Below, piece by piece: positions 34,255 to 41,829 of a DNA stretch of 46,051 nucleotides. The number at the start of each line of letters is the position of its first letter. The stretch's first letter is position 1. This DNA comes from an uncultured Butyrivibrio sp. (GTDB lineage: Bacteria > Bacillota > Clostridia > Lachnospirales > Lachnospiraceae): contig CAMENP010000018.1 in the NCBI GenBank assembly GCA_945928575.1, forward strand, positions 1-46,051, read 5' to 3'. The translations under genes were made by a program, and so were the position numbers. The notes beneath the pieces are model-generated. The model made no database searches, was not told the origin of the DNA, and was given only the letters and a program-made list of their open reading frames with translations.

Positions 34255-34286
34255 GGCGTATCCGTTTTATGCGGATACGCCTTTTT
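34255..34286 (+). terminator. Terminator after the FliD-like gene
   Basis: GGCGTATCCG (34255-34264) pairs perfectly with CGGATACGCC (34272-34281) around a seven-base loop, followed by five T. Confidence 0.92.
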
Positions 34287-34329
34287 GCGTCATTACGCAC
34301 TTAATAAGACAACATGAAAGGACTATATT

Positions 34330-35424
34330 ATGAAGAAAAGATTTTTGGCGCTTATATTAGCAGCCATCATGACGGCCGCGTCTCTTGCAGGATGTGCATC
34401 AAAGAGCGGCAGCAGTAAATCGACCGAGACCGGTGCGACGACATCTGCTGTCGAGCAGACAACAGGAACACAGACACCGGCAGAAGAGAAGACAGAGGAA
34501 GCTAAGGAAACATTCCCTGTGACAGTTACAGACCAGCTCGGAAGAGAAGTTACGATTGAGAAGGAACCTCAGAAACTGGTAAGCGGATATTATATATCCA
34601 CAAGTATCGTTATAGCACTTGACCTCGAAGATAAGCTCGTCGGAGTAGAGGCCAAAGCCGGCAAAAGAGCCATATATAAGCTTGCGGCAGAGGATATAGT
34701 TAATCTCCCGAGCGTGGGAACGGCTAAAGAATTCGACCTTGAGGGATGTGCATCCCTTTCACCGGATCTTGTGATTGTTCCGGCAAAGCTTAAGGATAAG
34801 ATTTCTTCAATGGAAGAACTCGGACTTACGGTTATAGCGGTTAATCCGGAAGATAATGACCTGCTTAAGGAAGCTATTGAGCTTATAGGTAAAGCAACGG
34901 GACAGACAGCCAAGGCTGATGATCTGGTTAAGACAATGGATAAAGGAATATCATCACTCAAAGACAGACTCGGAAGTGAGACTGCTCCGTCGGTATATCT
35001 TGCCGGCAACAGCAGTGTTCTTGAAACTGCCGGCGCCAAAATGTATCAGAATACTCTTATAGAGAATGCCGGCGGTGTCAATGCGGCAGCAGAGATTGAG
35101 GATACTTACTGGGCAGAAGTTTCATATGAACAGATTCTTAAATGGGATCCTGATTATATAATTCTTGCGGCAGATGCCGGTTACACTGTTGATGATGTAC
35201 TTAAAGATACTAATCTTGCTGACTGCAAAGCAGTAAAAAACGGTAATGTATATATTGTGCCGAGTGACACGGAGGCTCTTGATTCTCCGGTTCCGGCAGG
35301 ATATCTCGGAAGTTATTATATTGCATCGGTTATCCATTCGGATATTATAAGCGAAGAAGATTTCCAGACAGAGGCAGTTAATTTTTATGAGAAATTCTAT
35401 GGATTTACACCATACAAGAACTAA
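34330..35424 (+). CDS. ABC transporter substrate-binding lipoprotein (metal-chelate/cobalamin type)
   Basis: A 364-residue lipoprotein with signal peptide and lipobox SLAGC (cysteine about residue 22), a threonine/glutamate-rich linker, then a two-lobed BtuF/FhuD-type binding fold. Family marks are VTDQLGREVTIEKEPQKLV near residues 66-84, LVGVEAK, PSVGTAKEFDLEGCASLSPDLVIV near 127-150, and EVSYEQILKWDPDYIIL near 262-278. The family binds iron-siderophores, haem, cobalamin or molybdate/tungstate-type ligands. The sequence does not tell which, and no riboswitch or Fur-like box is evident in the short upstream gap. It overlaps the permease gene by 38 bases if that gene's first ATG is used. Confidence 0.88.
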   Translation: MKKRFLALILAAIMTAASLAGCASKSGSSKSTETGATTSAVEQTTGTQTPAEEKTEEAKETFPVTVTDQLGREVTIEKEPQKLVSGYYISTSIVIALDLEDKLVGVEAKAGKRAIYKLAAEDIVNLPSVGTAKEFDLEGCASLSPDLVIVPAKLKDKISSMEELGLTVIAVNPEDNDLLKEAIELIGKATGQTAKADDLVKTMDKGISSLKDRLGSETAPSVYLAGNSSVLETAGAKMYQNTLIENAGGVNAAAEIEDTYWAEVSYEQILKWDPDYIILAADAGYTVDDVLKDTNLADCKAVKNGNVYIVPSDTEALDSPVPAGYLGSYYIASVIHSDIISEEDFQTEAVNFYEKFYGFTPYKN

Positions 35425-36379
35425 AATAATAATTGCGTGTATATTGGTGGCAGCGCTTGCGGCGCTGTCACTTATTGTGGGTAAATACCCGTTGACGGTC
35501 AAAGGACTTATCGCGGGGGATCCTATGCAGCACAGAGTATTATTTAACCTGCGCATTCCAAGAACGATTATGGCACTTATAGGTGGGACCGGGCTTGGAG
35601 TGGCAGGTTTTGTTTTTCAGACGATTTTTAAGAATCCGCTTGCGGCGCCTGATATTATCGGAGTTTCCAGCGGGGCAAGCGCCGGTGCGGCATTTTCGAT
35701 AGTGTTTATTTCATCCGGGATGATATCGGTAACAGTGAGCGCTTTTGCCGGCGGCGTGATTGCGGTGCTGCTTTCGCTTATCCTTGCCGGATTTACCAAA
35801 GGAAGTAAAAGTATATCCATTGTGCTTGCCGGAATAGCCGTACAGGCACTTTCGCAGACAGCGCTTATGATTTTCAAACTGGCCGCAGATCCTGAAAAAC
35901 AGCTTGCGTCCATAGAATATTGGATTATGGGAAGCTTAAACGGCATAAGCATCACAAAAATTCCTTTTTCGGCGGGAATCTGTATTGCATGCATTGCGGT
36001 GATATTTATATTCGGAAGGCAGCTTCTTATGCTGTCGCTTGACGAAGGAGAGGCGCGGATGCTTGGTGTGCCCGTCAGATGGATGAGGTTTGCATTATTG
36101 CTTGTTGCGACACTTATGGTTGCGGCAATCATCAGCCTTACCGGACTTATAAGCTTTGTTGGTCTTCTTGCACCACACAGCGCAAGGCTTTTAACTGGCG
36201 ATAATCGTAAATCCACCATGGCATTATCGTGGCTTATGGGAGCAATCATCCTGACCGGCGCGGACATCCTTGCGAGAAGCGTGGCAGCGGTGGAACTGCC
36301 TGTGAGCGTGTTTACGTCAATACTTGGGGCACCTTTTTTGGTTATGCTTGTGATAAGGAGGCATAAGAAATATGAATGA
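35387..36379 (+). CDS. FecCD/BtuC-family ABC permease
   Basis: A 330-residue membrane protein with nine or ten hydrophobic helices. FecCD-family marks are LRIPRTIMALIGGTGLGVAGFVFQTIFKNPLAAPDIIGVSSGAS near residues 49-92 and GLISFVGLLAPHSARLLTGDNRK near 249-271, the latter including the ATPase-coupling region. Such permeases work as homodimers. The start is uncertain: the ATG at 35387 and one at 35399 are both possible, with no strong ribosome site for either. It overlaps the substrate-binding gene before it and the ATPase gene after it by eight bases, a coupled operon. Confidence 0.92.
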   Translation: MRNSMDLHHTRTKIIIACILVAALAALSLIVGKYPLTVKGLIAGDPMQHRVLFNLRIPRTIMALIGGTGLGVAGFVFQTIFKNPLAAPDIIGVSSGASAGAAFSIVFISSGMISVTVSAFAGGVIAVLLSLILAGFTKGSKSISIVLAGIAVQALSQTALMIFKLAADPEKQLASIEYWIMGSLNGISITKIPFSAGICIACIAVIFIFGRQLLMLSLDEGEARMLGVPVRWMRFALLLVATLMVAAIISLTGLISFVGLLAPHSARLLTGDNRKSTMALSWLMGAIILTGADILARSVAAVELPVSVFTSILGAPFLVMLVIRRHKKYE

Positions 36380-37670
36380 TTTCTTCACAGCGGACCGGAT
36401 AACGGCCGGATACGGACGGCAAATGATACTGGACGGAGTGGATTTTGCATTGCCGGACGGTGAGATTACGGGGATTCTCGGATCTAACGGATGTGGTAAG
36501 TCCACTCTTATGAAAGCTATCATACATGATATTTCATATAAAGGCTGTTTTACACTTGACGGGGAAATTTTGTCGGAGGTCAAAGACAGAAAGCTGGCTT
36601 CAATGATAAGTTATATACCGCAGAGGAGTGGGATTTCGATATCCATGCCCGTTACGGATGTCGTTATGATGGGATTCAACCCGGATATGCATCCGCTTCA
36701 GAATTACAGTCAGGAACAGTTTGATAAAGCTTATGAGGCGATGAAGATTGCCGGGGTGTATGAGCTTCGTGACAGAGATTACCTTTCATTAAGCGAGGGT
36801 CAGAAACAGTTATGCATAATGGCCAGAACAATAGTGGAGGACGCGAAGCTGCTGCTTCTTGATGAGCCTGAGAGCGCACTTGATTTCAGACACAGATATG
36901 AACTTATATCGCTTCTGAAACGTATGGTTACTCCAAAACGCGCTGCACTTATATGTCTTCATGATACCAATCTTGCATTGAGGCTTTGCGACAATATTCT
37001 TCTTATGCGGGACGGTCGGATAGAAGATGCCATACGACCGTCGGTTGACAGTTATGAGGTGATATATAATGCACTTTCCCATATCTACGGCAATATAACA
37101 CTCATCAAAACAGCAGGGAATTATGTTATGTCGTGGGGGTGCAGTGATACATCCGGATGTGTGTATGATGCCGGACAGGTTTACAACGATTATATGACAT
37201 CAGGCAAAAAACACCTTATCATAACCGGAAGCATAGGAAGCGGAAAGACAACGCTTCTGCGCAGTATGTTGAAAATAACCGGAGTTAATATGCCGGCACT
37301 TATTACCAAAGCAATATCGGAAAACTGCGTTGCAATATATGACAATATATCCGGCGATGTAGGAATAATCGGAAAGTATATGGGCGGAGAAGGCAGAACC
37401 AACAAAATGCAGACTGTTGACAGCGGATTTGATAATGTTGCGATACCCGCGATAAAAAGGGCGGTTTCGGATGACGAATGTAAGTATTTTGTGATTGACG
37501 AGATAGGATATCTTGAGCAGAGCCATGATAAATTCAAGGAATCCCTTCTTGATCTGTTGGAAAGTAAATGTATCATGGCTGTTGTGCGCGGACAGCATCT
37601 TTCATTCCTTGACAGCATAAGGAGCCGGGAAGATGTGTTTGTTATAAATATGGATGGTGATAAGTTATGA
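36372..37670 (+). CDS. ABC transporter ATPase fused to a THEP1-like NTPase
   Basis: A 432-residue protein with two P-loop domains. Residues 1 to about 240 are a FepC/BtuD-type ABC ATPase with Walker A GSNGCGKST near residue 35, signature LSEGQKQ near 140, Walker B LLLLDEPES, and the switch histidine in LICLHDTN. Residues about 275-432 carry a second Walker A, GSIGSGKTT at 286-294, and a Walker B-like FVIDEIGYLEQ near 376. The block resembles the THEP1/NTPase_1 family of archaeal and bacterial nucleoside triphosphatases. The first half should power the adjacent FecCD permease. The job of the second half is unknown. GGAGG precedes the start. A typical FepC is only about 260 residues. Confidence 0.85.
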   Translation: MNDFFTADRITAGYGRQMILDGVDFALPDGEITGILGSNGCGKSTLMKAIIHDISYKGCFTLDGEILSEVKDRKLASMISYIPQRSGISISMPVTDVVMMGFNPDMHPLQNYSQEQFDKAYEAMKIAGVYELRDRDYLSLSEGQKQLCIMARTIVEDAKLLLLDEPESALDFRHRYELISLLKRMVTPKRAALICLHDTNLALRLCDNILLMRDGRIEDAIRPSVDSYEVIYNALSHIYGNITLIKTAGNYVMSWGCSDTSGCVYDAGQVYNDYMTSGKKHLIITGSIGSGKTTLLRSMLKITGVNMPALITKAISENCVAIYDNISGDVGIIGKYMGGEGRTNKMQTVDSGFDNVAIPAIKRAVSDDECKYFVIDEIGYLEQSHDKFKESLLDLLESKCIMAVVRGQHLSFLDSIRSREDVFVINMDGDKL

Positions 37671-38344
37671 AAATAATAGCAAGAATTCATACGGATTTTA
37701 CGGACAAATTCGGTATACCGCGGCAGAGCGGAATGGTAGAGGAACTTACGGGCCGCATAGTTTTTGAGCCGGAATACAGGAACGAAACGGCACTCAAAGG
37801 GCTGGATGGATTTAACTATATATGGCTTATATGGGAGTTCTCGCATTCTGTAAGGGATGACTGGTCGCCGACTGTCAGACCGCCGAGACTCGGAGGCGAT
37901 ACCAGAGTCGGTGTGTTTGCAACGCGTTCACCGTTCCGCCCGAATCCAATCGGATTATCCTGCGTGAAACTTCAGAAAATTCAAAAAGAAAAAGACGGAC
38001 CGGTTATATATGTTTCGGGAGTGGATCTGCTTGACGGAACACCAATATATGATATTAAACCGTATCTGCCGCATGCCGATATGAAAAGTGACGCAACCGG
38101 CGGCTTTGCCGATAAATTCAGTGGATACAGACTTAACGTGGAAATGGCGCCCGACGTAGAATGTGATATGCCGGAAGATAAGAAAAAAGCACTTACAGGT
38201 GCTCTTTCGCTTGATCCGCGCCCTTCATACCAGAATGATCCCGACAGGATATACGGCATGGATTTTGCAGGGTACAACGTTAAATTCAAAGTGGATGGCA
38301 GTGTTCTTACTGTTATAAAAATAACTAATTGTCAACCTATGTGA
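37667..38344 (+). CDS. trmO: tRNA m6t6A37 methyltransferase TrmO (TsaA/YaeB family)
   Basis: A 225-residue protein of the TsaA family, which transfers a methyl group from S-adenosylmethionine to the N6 of t6A37 in certain tRNAs. Family blocks: IPRQSGMVEELTGRIVFEPEY near residues 18-38, LDGFNYIWLIWEFS near 46-59, PPRLGGDTRVGVFATRSPFRPNPIGLS near 69-95, and DLLDGTPIYDIKPYLPHAD near 122-140. The start overlaps the ATPase-THEP1 stop by four bases, so it is expressed with the uptake system. TsaA-family proteins next to metal-type ABC operons may have another substrate, so the tRNA role is by family only. Confidence 0.85.
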   Translation: MKIIARIHTDFTDKFGIPRQSGMVEELTGRIVFEPEYRNETALKGLDGFNYIWLIWEFSHSVRDDWSPTVRPPRLGGDTRVGVFATRSPFRPNPIGLSCVKLQKIQKEKDGPVIYVSGVDLLDGTPIYDIKPYLPHADMKSDATGGFADKFSGYRLNVEMAPDVECDMPEDKKKALTGALSLDPRPSYQNDPDRIYGMDFAGYNVKFKVDGSVLTVIKITNCQPM

Positions 38345-38362
38345 TAAAATGGTTGACAATTA
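38326..38362 (+). promoter_or_regulatory. BirA-type biotin operator upstream of bioY
   Basis: Perfect inverted repeat: TAATTGTCAACC (38326-38337), 13-base spacer, GGTTGACAATTA (38351-38362). It resembles the BirA/BioO operator layout TTGT-AACC...GGTT-ACAA. The left arm lies within the last codons of trmO and the right arm contains the -35 of the bioY promoter, so bound repressor should block it. Confidence 0.85.
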
Positions 38363-38381
38363 AACGATGCTGATGTATAGT
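38353..38381 (+). promoter_or_regulatory. Promoter of bioY
   Basis: TTGACA (38353-38358), 17 bases, TATAGT (38376-38381), 40 bases before the start codon. The -35 lies within the BirA-type operator. Confidence 0.85.
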
Positions 38382-38421
38382 TTATCTCAGTTTACAGCAT
38401 AGATAAAGGAGAAACTATATC

Positions 38422-39024
38422 ATGGATAAGACAATTGAAGCCGGAAATACAAAGCCGGGATACAAAACAAGAGATTATGTCCTTAATATTACTCTTATGG
38501 GACTTATGACAGCACTTATATGTGTGCTTGCACCACTGTCAATCCAACTTCCCGGACAGGTGCCTATTTCACTTACACTTATGGCTATTTATTTTACCGT
38601 ATATCTTCTCGGAGGAGCAAAAGGAACCGTATGTGTTATTCTTTATCTTCTTCTCGGAATGATAGGACTTCCCGTATTCTCCGGATTTACAGGCGGACTC
38701 GGCAAACTTGCCGGACCTACGGGCGGATATCTTATAGGATTTATATTCACAGCGGCAGTCTGCGGAGGAGCACTCTGGCTTGGCAAGGGTAAGCTCTGGG
38801 TATATATAATAGGAATGGTTGTCGGATGTGCGGTCGCATATTTATTCGGAACATTCTGGTTTATGTTCTCAATGGGAACAAGCATGAAATATACACTTTC
38901 CGTATGTGTAATTCCGTTTATTCCTTTTGATATTGCCAAGGTGGTAGCAGTGGCAATTGTCGGAACGCTTGTCAAAAAATTATTACATAAGATAGACGGA
39001 TTGCAGAACGTTATTAAATATTAG
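38422..39024 (+). CDS. bioY: Biotin ECF transporter S component BioY
   Basis: A 200-residue membrane protein that captures biotin for an energy-coupling-factor transporter. After a polar N-terminus of 22 residues there are six hydrophobic helices. BioY marks are LAPLSIQLPGQVPISLTLMAIYF near residues 34-56, GAKGTVCVILYLLLGMIGLPVFSGFTGGLG near 64-93, GPTGGYLIGFIF near 98-109, and a C-terminal IPFIPFDIAKVVAVAIVG. The operator upstream supports the substrate. The energizing module is not in the window. AAAGGAG precedes the ATG. Probably monocistronic, because the next gene has its own promoter. Confidence 0.95.
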   Translation: MDKTIEAGNTKPGYKTRDYVLNITLMGLMTALICVLAPLSIQLPGQVPISLTLMAIYFTVYLLGGAKGTVCVILYLLLGMIGLPVFSGFTGGLGKLAGPTGGYLIGFIFTAAVCGGALWLGKGKLWVYIIGMVVGCAVAYLFGTFWFMFSMGTSMKYTLSVCVIPFIPFDIAKVVAVAIVGTLVKKLLHKIDGLQNVIKY

Positions 39025-39027
39025 TCC

Positions 39028-39056
39028 TTGCATTGTGCGTCAAATAGTGATATAAT
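39028..39056 (+). promoter_or_regulatory. Promoter of the kinase-like ATPase gene
   Basis: TTGCAT (39028-39033), 17 bases, TATAAT (39051-39056), 35 bases before the ATG and just after the bioY stop. Confidence 0.65.
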
Positions 39057-39091
39057 CCTCTGCAAATGGCACAAAGGAAGGCGCATTATTT

Positions 39092-39691
39092 ATGGTAAAG
39101 AAGTTAATATTGGTTACGTCTCCACCTGCCTGTGGTAAGACGTTTATATCTAAAGCATTGGCAAAGAGACTGCCGCATGTTGTATACCTTGATAAAGATA
39201 CCCTGATTCCGCTCTCTAAGAGAATTTTTGCGGTAGCAGGTGAAGAATATAACAGAAGCAGTGACTTTTTTGAGGAGAATATAAGGGATTATGAGTATGA
39301 TGTAATAGTTGATCTTGCACTTGAAGCACTTGAATATGAAGATATCGTACTTATTAATGCTCCGTTTACGAGAGAGATTCGTGATACCGGATATATGGAC
39401 AACCTTAAGGCTAAGCTTGCCGACAAGGGTGCGACTCTTGTAATAATCTGGGTTGAGACATCTCCTGAGATTGTACATGAGCGTATGATTTCGCGTGATT
39501 CCGACAGGGATACATGGAAACTTGAACATTGGGATGAATACATAAGCGGATGTAATTTCGAGATTCCGGAGAACTTATACGATCCGGATCATGAGGATGG
39601 TCTTCTTATATTTAAGAATAATAATGACCAGGAATATGAAGAGTCTATGAAGAACATTGCAAGTGTTCTTGAGCGTACGATGAATCAGTAA
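39092..39691 (+). CDS. Small P-loop ATPase/kinase-like protein
   Basis: A 199-residue protein with Walker A TSPPACGKTFISKALAKRL near residues 8-26, a strand ending in VVYLDKDTL, IVLINAPFTREIRD near 87-100, and a lid-like RMISRDSDRDTWKLEHW near 133-149. This is the fold of small-molecule kinases such as shikimate, gluconate or chloramphenicol-phosphotransferase types, often annotated simply as an AAA family ATPase. The substrate is not recognisable. AAGGAAGG lies about 14 bases upstream of the ATG. Single gene between its own promoter and a strong terminator shared with hcp. Confidence 0.75.
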   Translation: MVKKLILVTSPPACGKTFISKALAKRLPHVVYLDKDTLIPLSKRIFAVAGEEYNRSSDFFEENIRDYEYDVIVDLALEALEYEDIVLINAPFTREIRDTGYMDNLKAKLADKGATLVIIWVETSPEIVHERMISRDSDRDTWKLEHWDEYISGCNFEIPENLYDPDHEDGLLIFKNNNDQEYEESMKNIASVLERTMNQ

Positions 39692-39702
39692 TGCATAATA
39701 AG

Positions 39703-39737
39703 AAGCCTTCCGGGCGATGAACCCGGGAGGCTTTTTT
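39703..39737. terminator. Strong terminator between the kinase-like gene and convergent hcp
   Basis: AAGCCTTCCGGG (39703-39714) pairs with CCCGGGAGGCTT (39722-39733), with one G-T wobble. Six T follow on the plus strand. It ends four bases before the hcp stop, so it may also serve the minus strand, although the T-run there is poor. Confidence 0.9.
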
Positions 39738-39740
39738 AAT

Positions 39741-41405
39741 TTATCGGATATTCTGTTTTAAACAGGTTTTGATATCGTCTTCCGGATTGCTTATCTGCCT
39801 TAAGCCGAATGTGTCGGTAAGATATTGAAGAACGTTCGGGCTGATGAAAGCAGGAAGCACGGGACCAAGGTAAATATTGCGGATACCGAGACTCAATAAT
39901 GCGAGAAGCACTGCCACGGCTTTTTGTTCGTACCATGATATAATGAGTGAAAGCGGAAGTCCGTTCACATCGGTCCCAAAGGCATCCGCAAGGGCAGTGG
40001 CGATTACGACGGCCGAGTATGCGTCATTACACTGTCCGACATCGAGAAGACGCGGGAGACCGGACACTTCGCCGAAGTCAAGCTTATTGAAACGGTATTT
40101 GCCGCAGGCAAGGGTCAGGATGATGCAGTCATCCGGCACCATTTTTGCAAAATCCGTAAAATAATTACGGCCCGGCCTTGCACCGTCACAGCCACCTATA
40201 AGGAAGAAATGACGTAATTTACCGCTTTTGACAGCTTCAACAATCTGCGGGGCATAACTTAATGTTGTTTTGTGTCCGAAGCCAACAAGAATGTCTTTTA
40301 TCTCTTCATCTTCGGGAAATCCTCCGAGTTCAAGGGCATGATTTATTATTTCACTGAAATCCTTGGTTCCGTCCGGTTTCCGCCCGATGTGTTTGACACC
40401 GTCCCATCCGACAACATTTGTGCTGTATATGCGGTCTTTGTATGATTCACGCGGCTTCATAAGACAGTTGGTTGTCATAAGGATGCAGCCGGGAAGATTG
40501 TCAAATTGTTTCTGCTGATCCTGCCATGCGCCCCCGAAATTGCCGGCAAGATGTGGATATTTCTTAAGCCCAGGGTAGCCGTGGCTTGGGAGCATTTCAC
40601 CGTGAGTATATATATTGATACCTTTACCCGCGGTCTGTTCAAGAAGCATTTCAAGGTCTTTTAAGTCGTGGCCCGACACGATTATAAAAGGACCTTTTTT
40701 GATGTGCACATTTACCTTGTGCGGCGTCGGATCGGAATAAACACCGGTGTTGGCTTCATCGAGTTTCTTCATTATCTCTATTGCCATCTCTCCGGTGCGC
40801 ATTGTAAGACGGATTAACTCCTCAACACTCATATTGTCGTCAGTTGTGGCACAGAGCGCTTCCACATAGAAATCATCGACAGAATCACTGTAATATCCCA
40901 GTTCCCTTGCCTGATGTCCGTAAGCACTGATTCCTTTCAGACCGTACACGATGGTCTGGCGCAATGAGCGTATGTCAGGGTCAAGGTCCGAGTCATACAT
41001 GATTCCGGCAATCGGGGCATCTTTTATCATTTCGGTTTTGGTATCCGGCAGATTATAGGACGCGTGTGCGGTCTCTATTGCCGGTTTACGGACAAGTTTA
41101 CGGAATGCATCTTTGATTTTCTGCGACTCAAGAAGCATCTTTACATGTGCTTCGGGGTCAAAATTAACATTTGTCAGCGTTGTAAAAAGACTGTTCTCTA
41201 TAAATTTTACAATATCTTTACTTATATGCTCTCCTTTGTCGAGAAGTACTTTCACATAACATGATATACCCTTTATCTGAAAAATAAGTAAATCCTGAAG
41301 CCCGGCAACCTCAGGCGTTTTGCCGCATACGCCCAGCTTGGTGCACCCCTTGCCGCCCGCCGTCTGCTCGCATTGATAGCAGAACATTTCATAATTCAGT
41401 TCCAT
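39741..41405 (-). CDS. hcp: Hydroxylamine reductase / hybrid cluster protein
   Basis: A 554-residue iron-sulfur enzyme that reduces hydroxylamine to ammonia in vitro and acts in nitric oxide and nitrosative stress in anaerobes. The N-terminal cluster cysteines C9, C12, C21 and C27 (MFCYQCEQTAGGKGCTKLGVCGK) have the C-x2-C-x8-C-x5-C spacing of class I Hcp. Hybrid-cluster ligands appear in VSGHDLKDLEMLLEQT, TTNCLMKPRESY, IGGCDGARPGRNYF, TLACGKYRFNKLDFG and DVGQCNDAYSA. AGGA lies six bases before the ATG at 41405; an internal ATG at residue 7 is also possible. No Hcr reductase gene is adjacent. Three TGTAAAA copies lie upstream. Confidence 0.95.
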   Translation of the reverse strand: MELNYEMFCYQCEQTAGGKGCTKLGVCGKTPEVAGLQDLLIFQIKGISCYVKVLLDKGEHISKDIVKFIENSLFTTLTNVNFDPEAHVKMLLESQKIKDAFRKLVRKPAIETAHASYNLPDTKTEMIKDAPIAGIMYDSDLDPDIRSLRQTIVYGLKGISAYGHQARELGYYSDSVDDFYVEALCATTDDNMSVEELIRLTMRTGEMAIEIMKKLDEANTGVYSDPTPHKVNVHIKKGPFIIVSGHDLKDLEMLLEQTAGKGINIYTHGEMLPSHGYPGLKKYPHLAGNFGGAWQDQQKQFDNLPGCILMTTNCLMKPRESYKDRIYSTNVVGWDGVKHIGRKPDGTKDFSEIINHALELGGFPEDEEIKDILVGFGHKTTLSYAPQIVEAVKSGKLRHFFLIGGCDGARPGRNYFTDFAKMVPDDCIILTLACGKYRFNKLDFGEVSGLPRLLDVGQCNDAYSAVVIATALADAFGTDVNGLPLSLIISWYEQKAVAVLLALLSLGIRNIYLGPVLPAFISPNVLQYLTDTFGLRQISNPEDDIKTCLKQNIR

Positions 41406-41448
41406 ATTGTTTCCTATATTACACCTCCGTTGATGTTATCGGATATAG

Positions 41449-41506
41449 TTTTTACATTAAATGCTTTTTACATACATTTTACCGATGGAAGGATTTGGAT
41501 TTTACA
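41449..41506 (-). repeat. Three TGTAAAA-type repeats upstream of hcp
   Basis: On the plus strand TTTTTACATT (41449-41458) and TTTTTACAT (41465-41473) are direct copies 16 bases apart. A shorter TTTTACA follows at about 41500-41506. They fill the 154-base gap between divergent hcp and the HPr-like gene. They could be a regulator site or simply A+T-rich promoter sequence. Confidence 0.35.
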
Positions 41507-41559
41507 AATACGGTTTATTCTATGACTCGTAATCGAGAAGAAAAGGAGGAAAGAAATCA

Positions 41560-41778
41560 ATGAAGGTGAATCTTAATTCAGTGGAAAAAGTTAAAAACTT
41601 CGTAAATGAAGTATCACGCTTTGACACCGAAGTCGATCTTGTTTCATCACGGCATGTCATTGACGCGAAATCATTAATGGGTATTTTCAGTTTAGACCTT
41701 TCCAAACCCGTAGAAGTAGAGGTTTGCGATAAGGCGAAAGAACCATATGTATTTGAACGACTCAGAAAATACGCATAA
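41560..41778 (+). CDS. HPr-like protein lacking the phosphorylatable histidine
   Basis: A 72-residue protein with the HPr fold pattern: VEKVKNFVNEVSRFDTEVDLVSSRHVIDAKSLMGIFSLDLSKPVEVEV. The region from VDL to KSLMGIFSLDL matches HPr around the regulatory serine and the following helix. The N-terminal GLHARPA segment that carries the active-site His15 is absent; the equivalent position reads LNSVEKV. It therefore cannot take phosphate from Enzyme I as HPr does. The serine of KSLMGIFS aligns near the HPr Ser46 region. AAGGAGG precedes the ATG. It lies 51 bases before pstS, with no terminator between, so it may be the first gene of the pst transcript. Confidence 0.75.
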   Translation: MKVNLNSVEKVKNFVNEVSRFDTEVDLVSSRHVIDAKSLMGIFSLDLSKPVEVEVCDKAKEPYVFERLRKYA

Positions 41779-41829
41779 GGACAATTGAATAAGGAAAAGA
41801 ATTTTTAAGTTTTAAAGGAGAAATTTATT

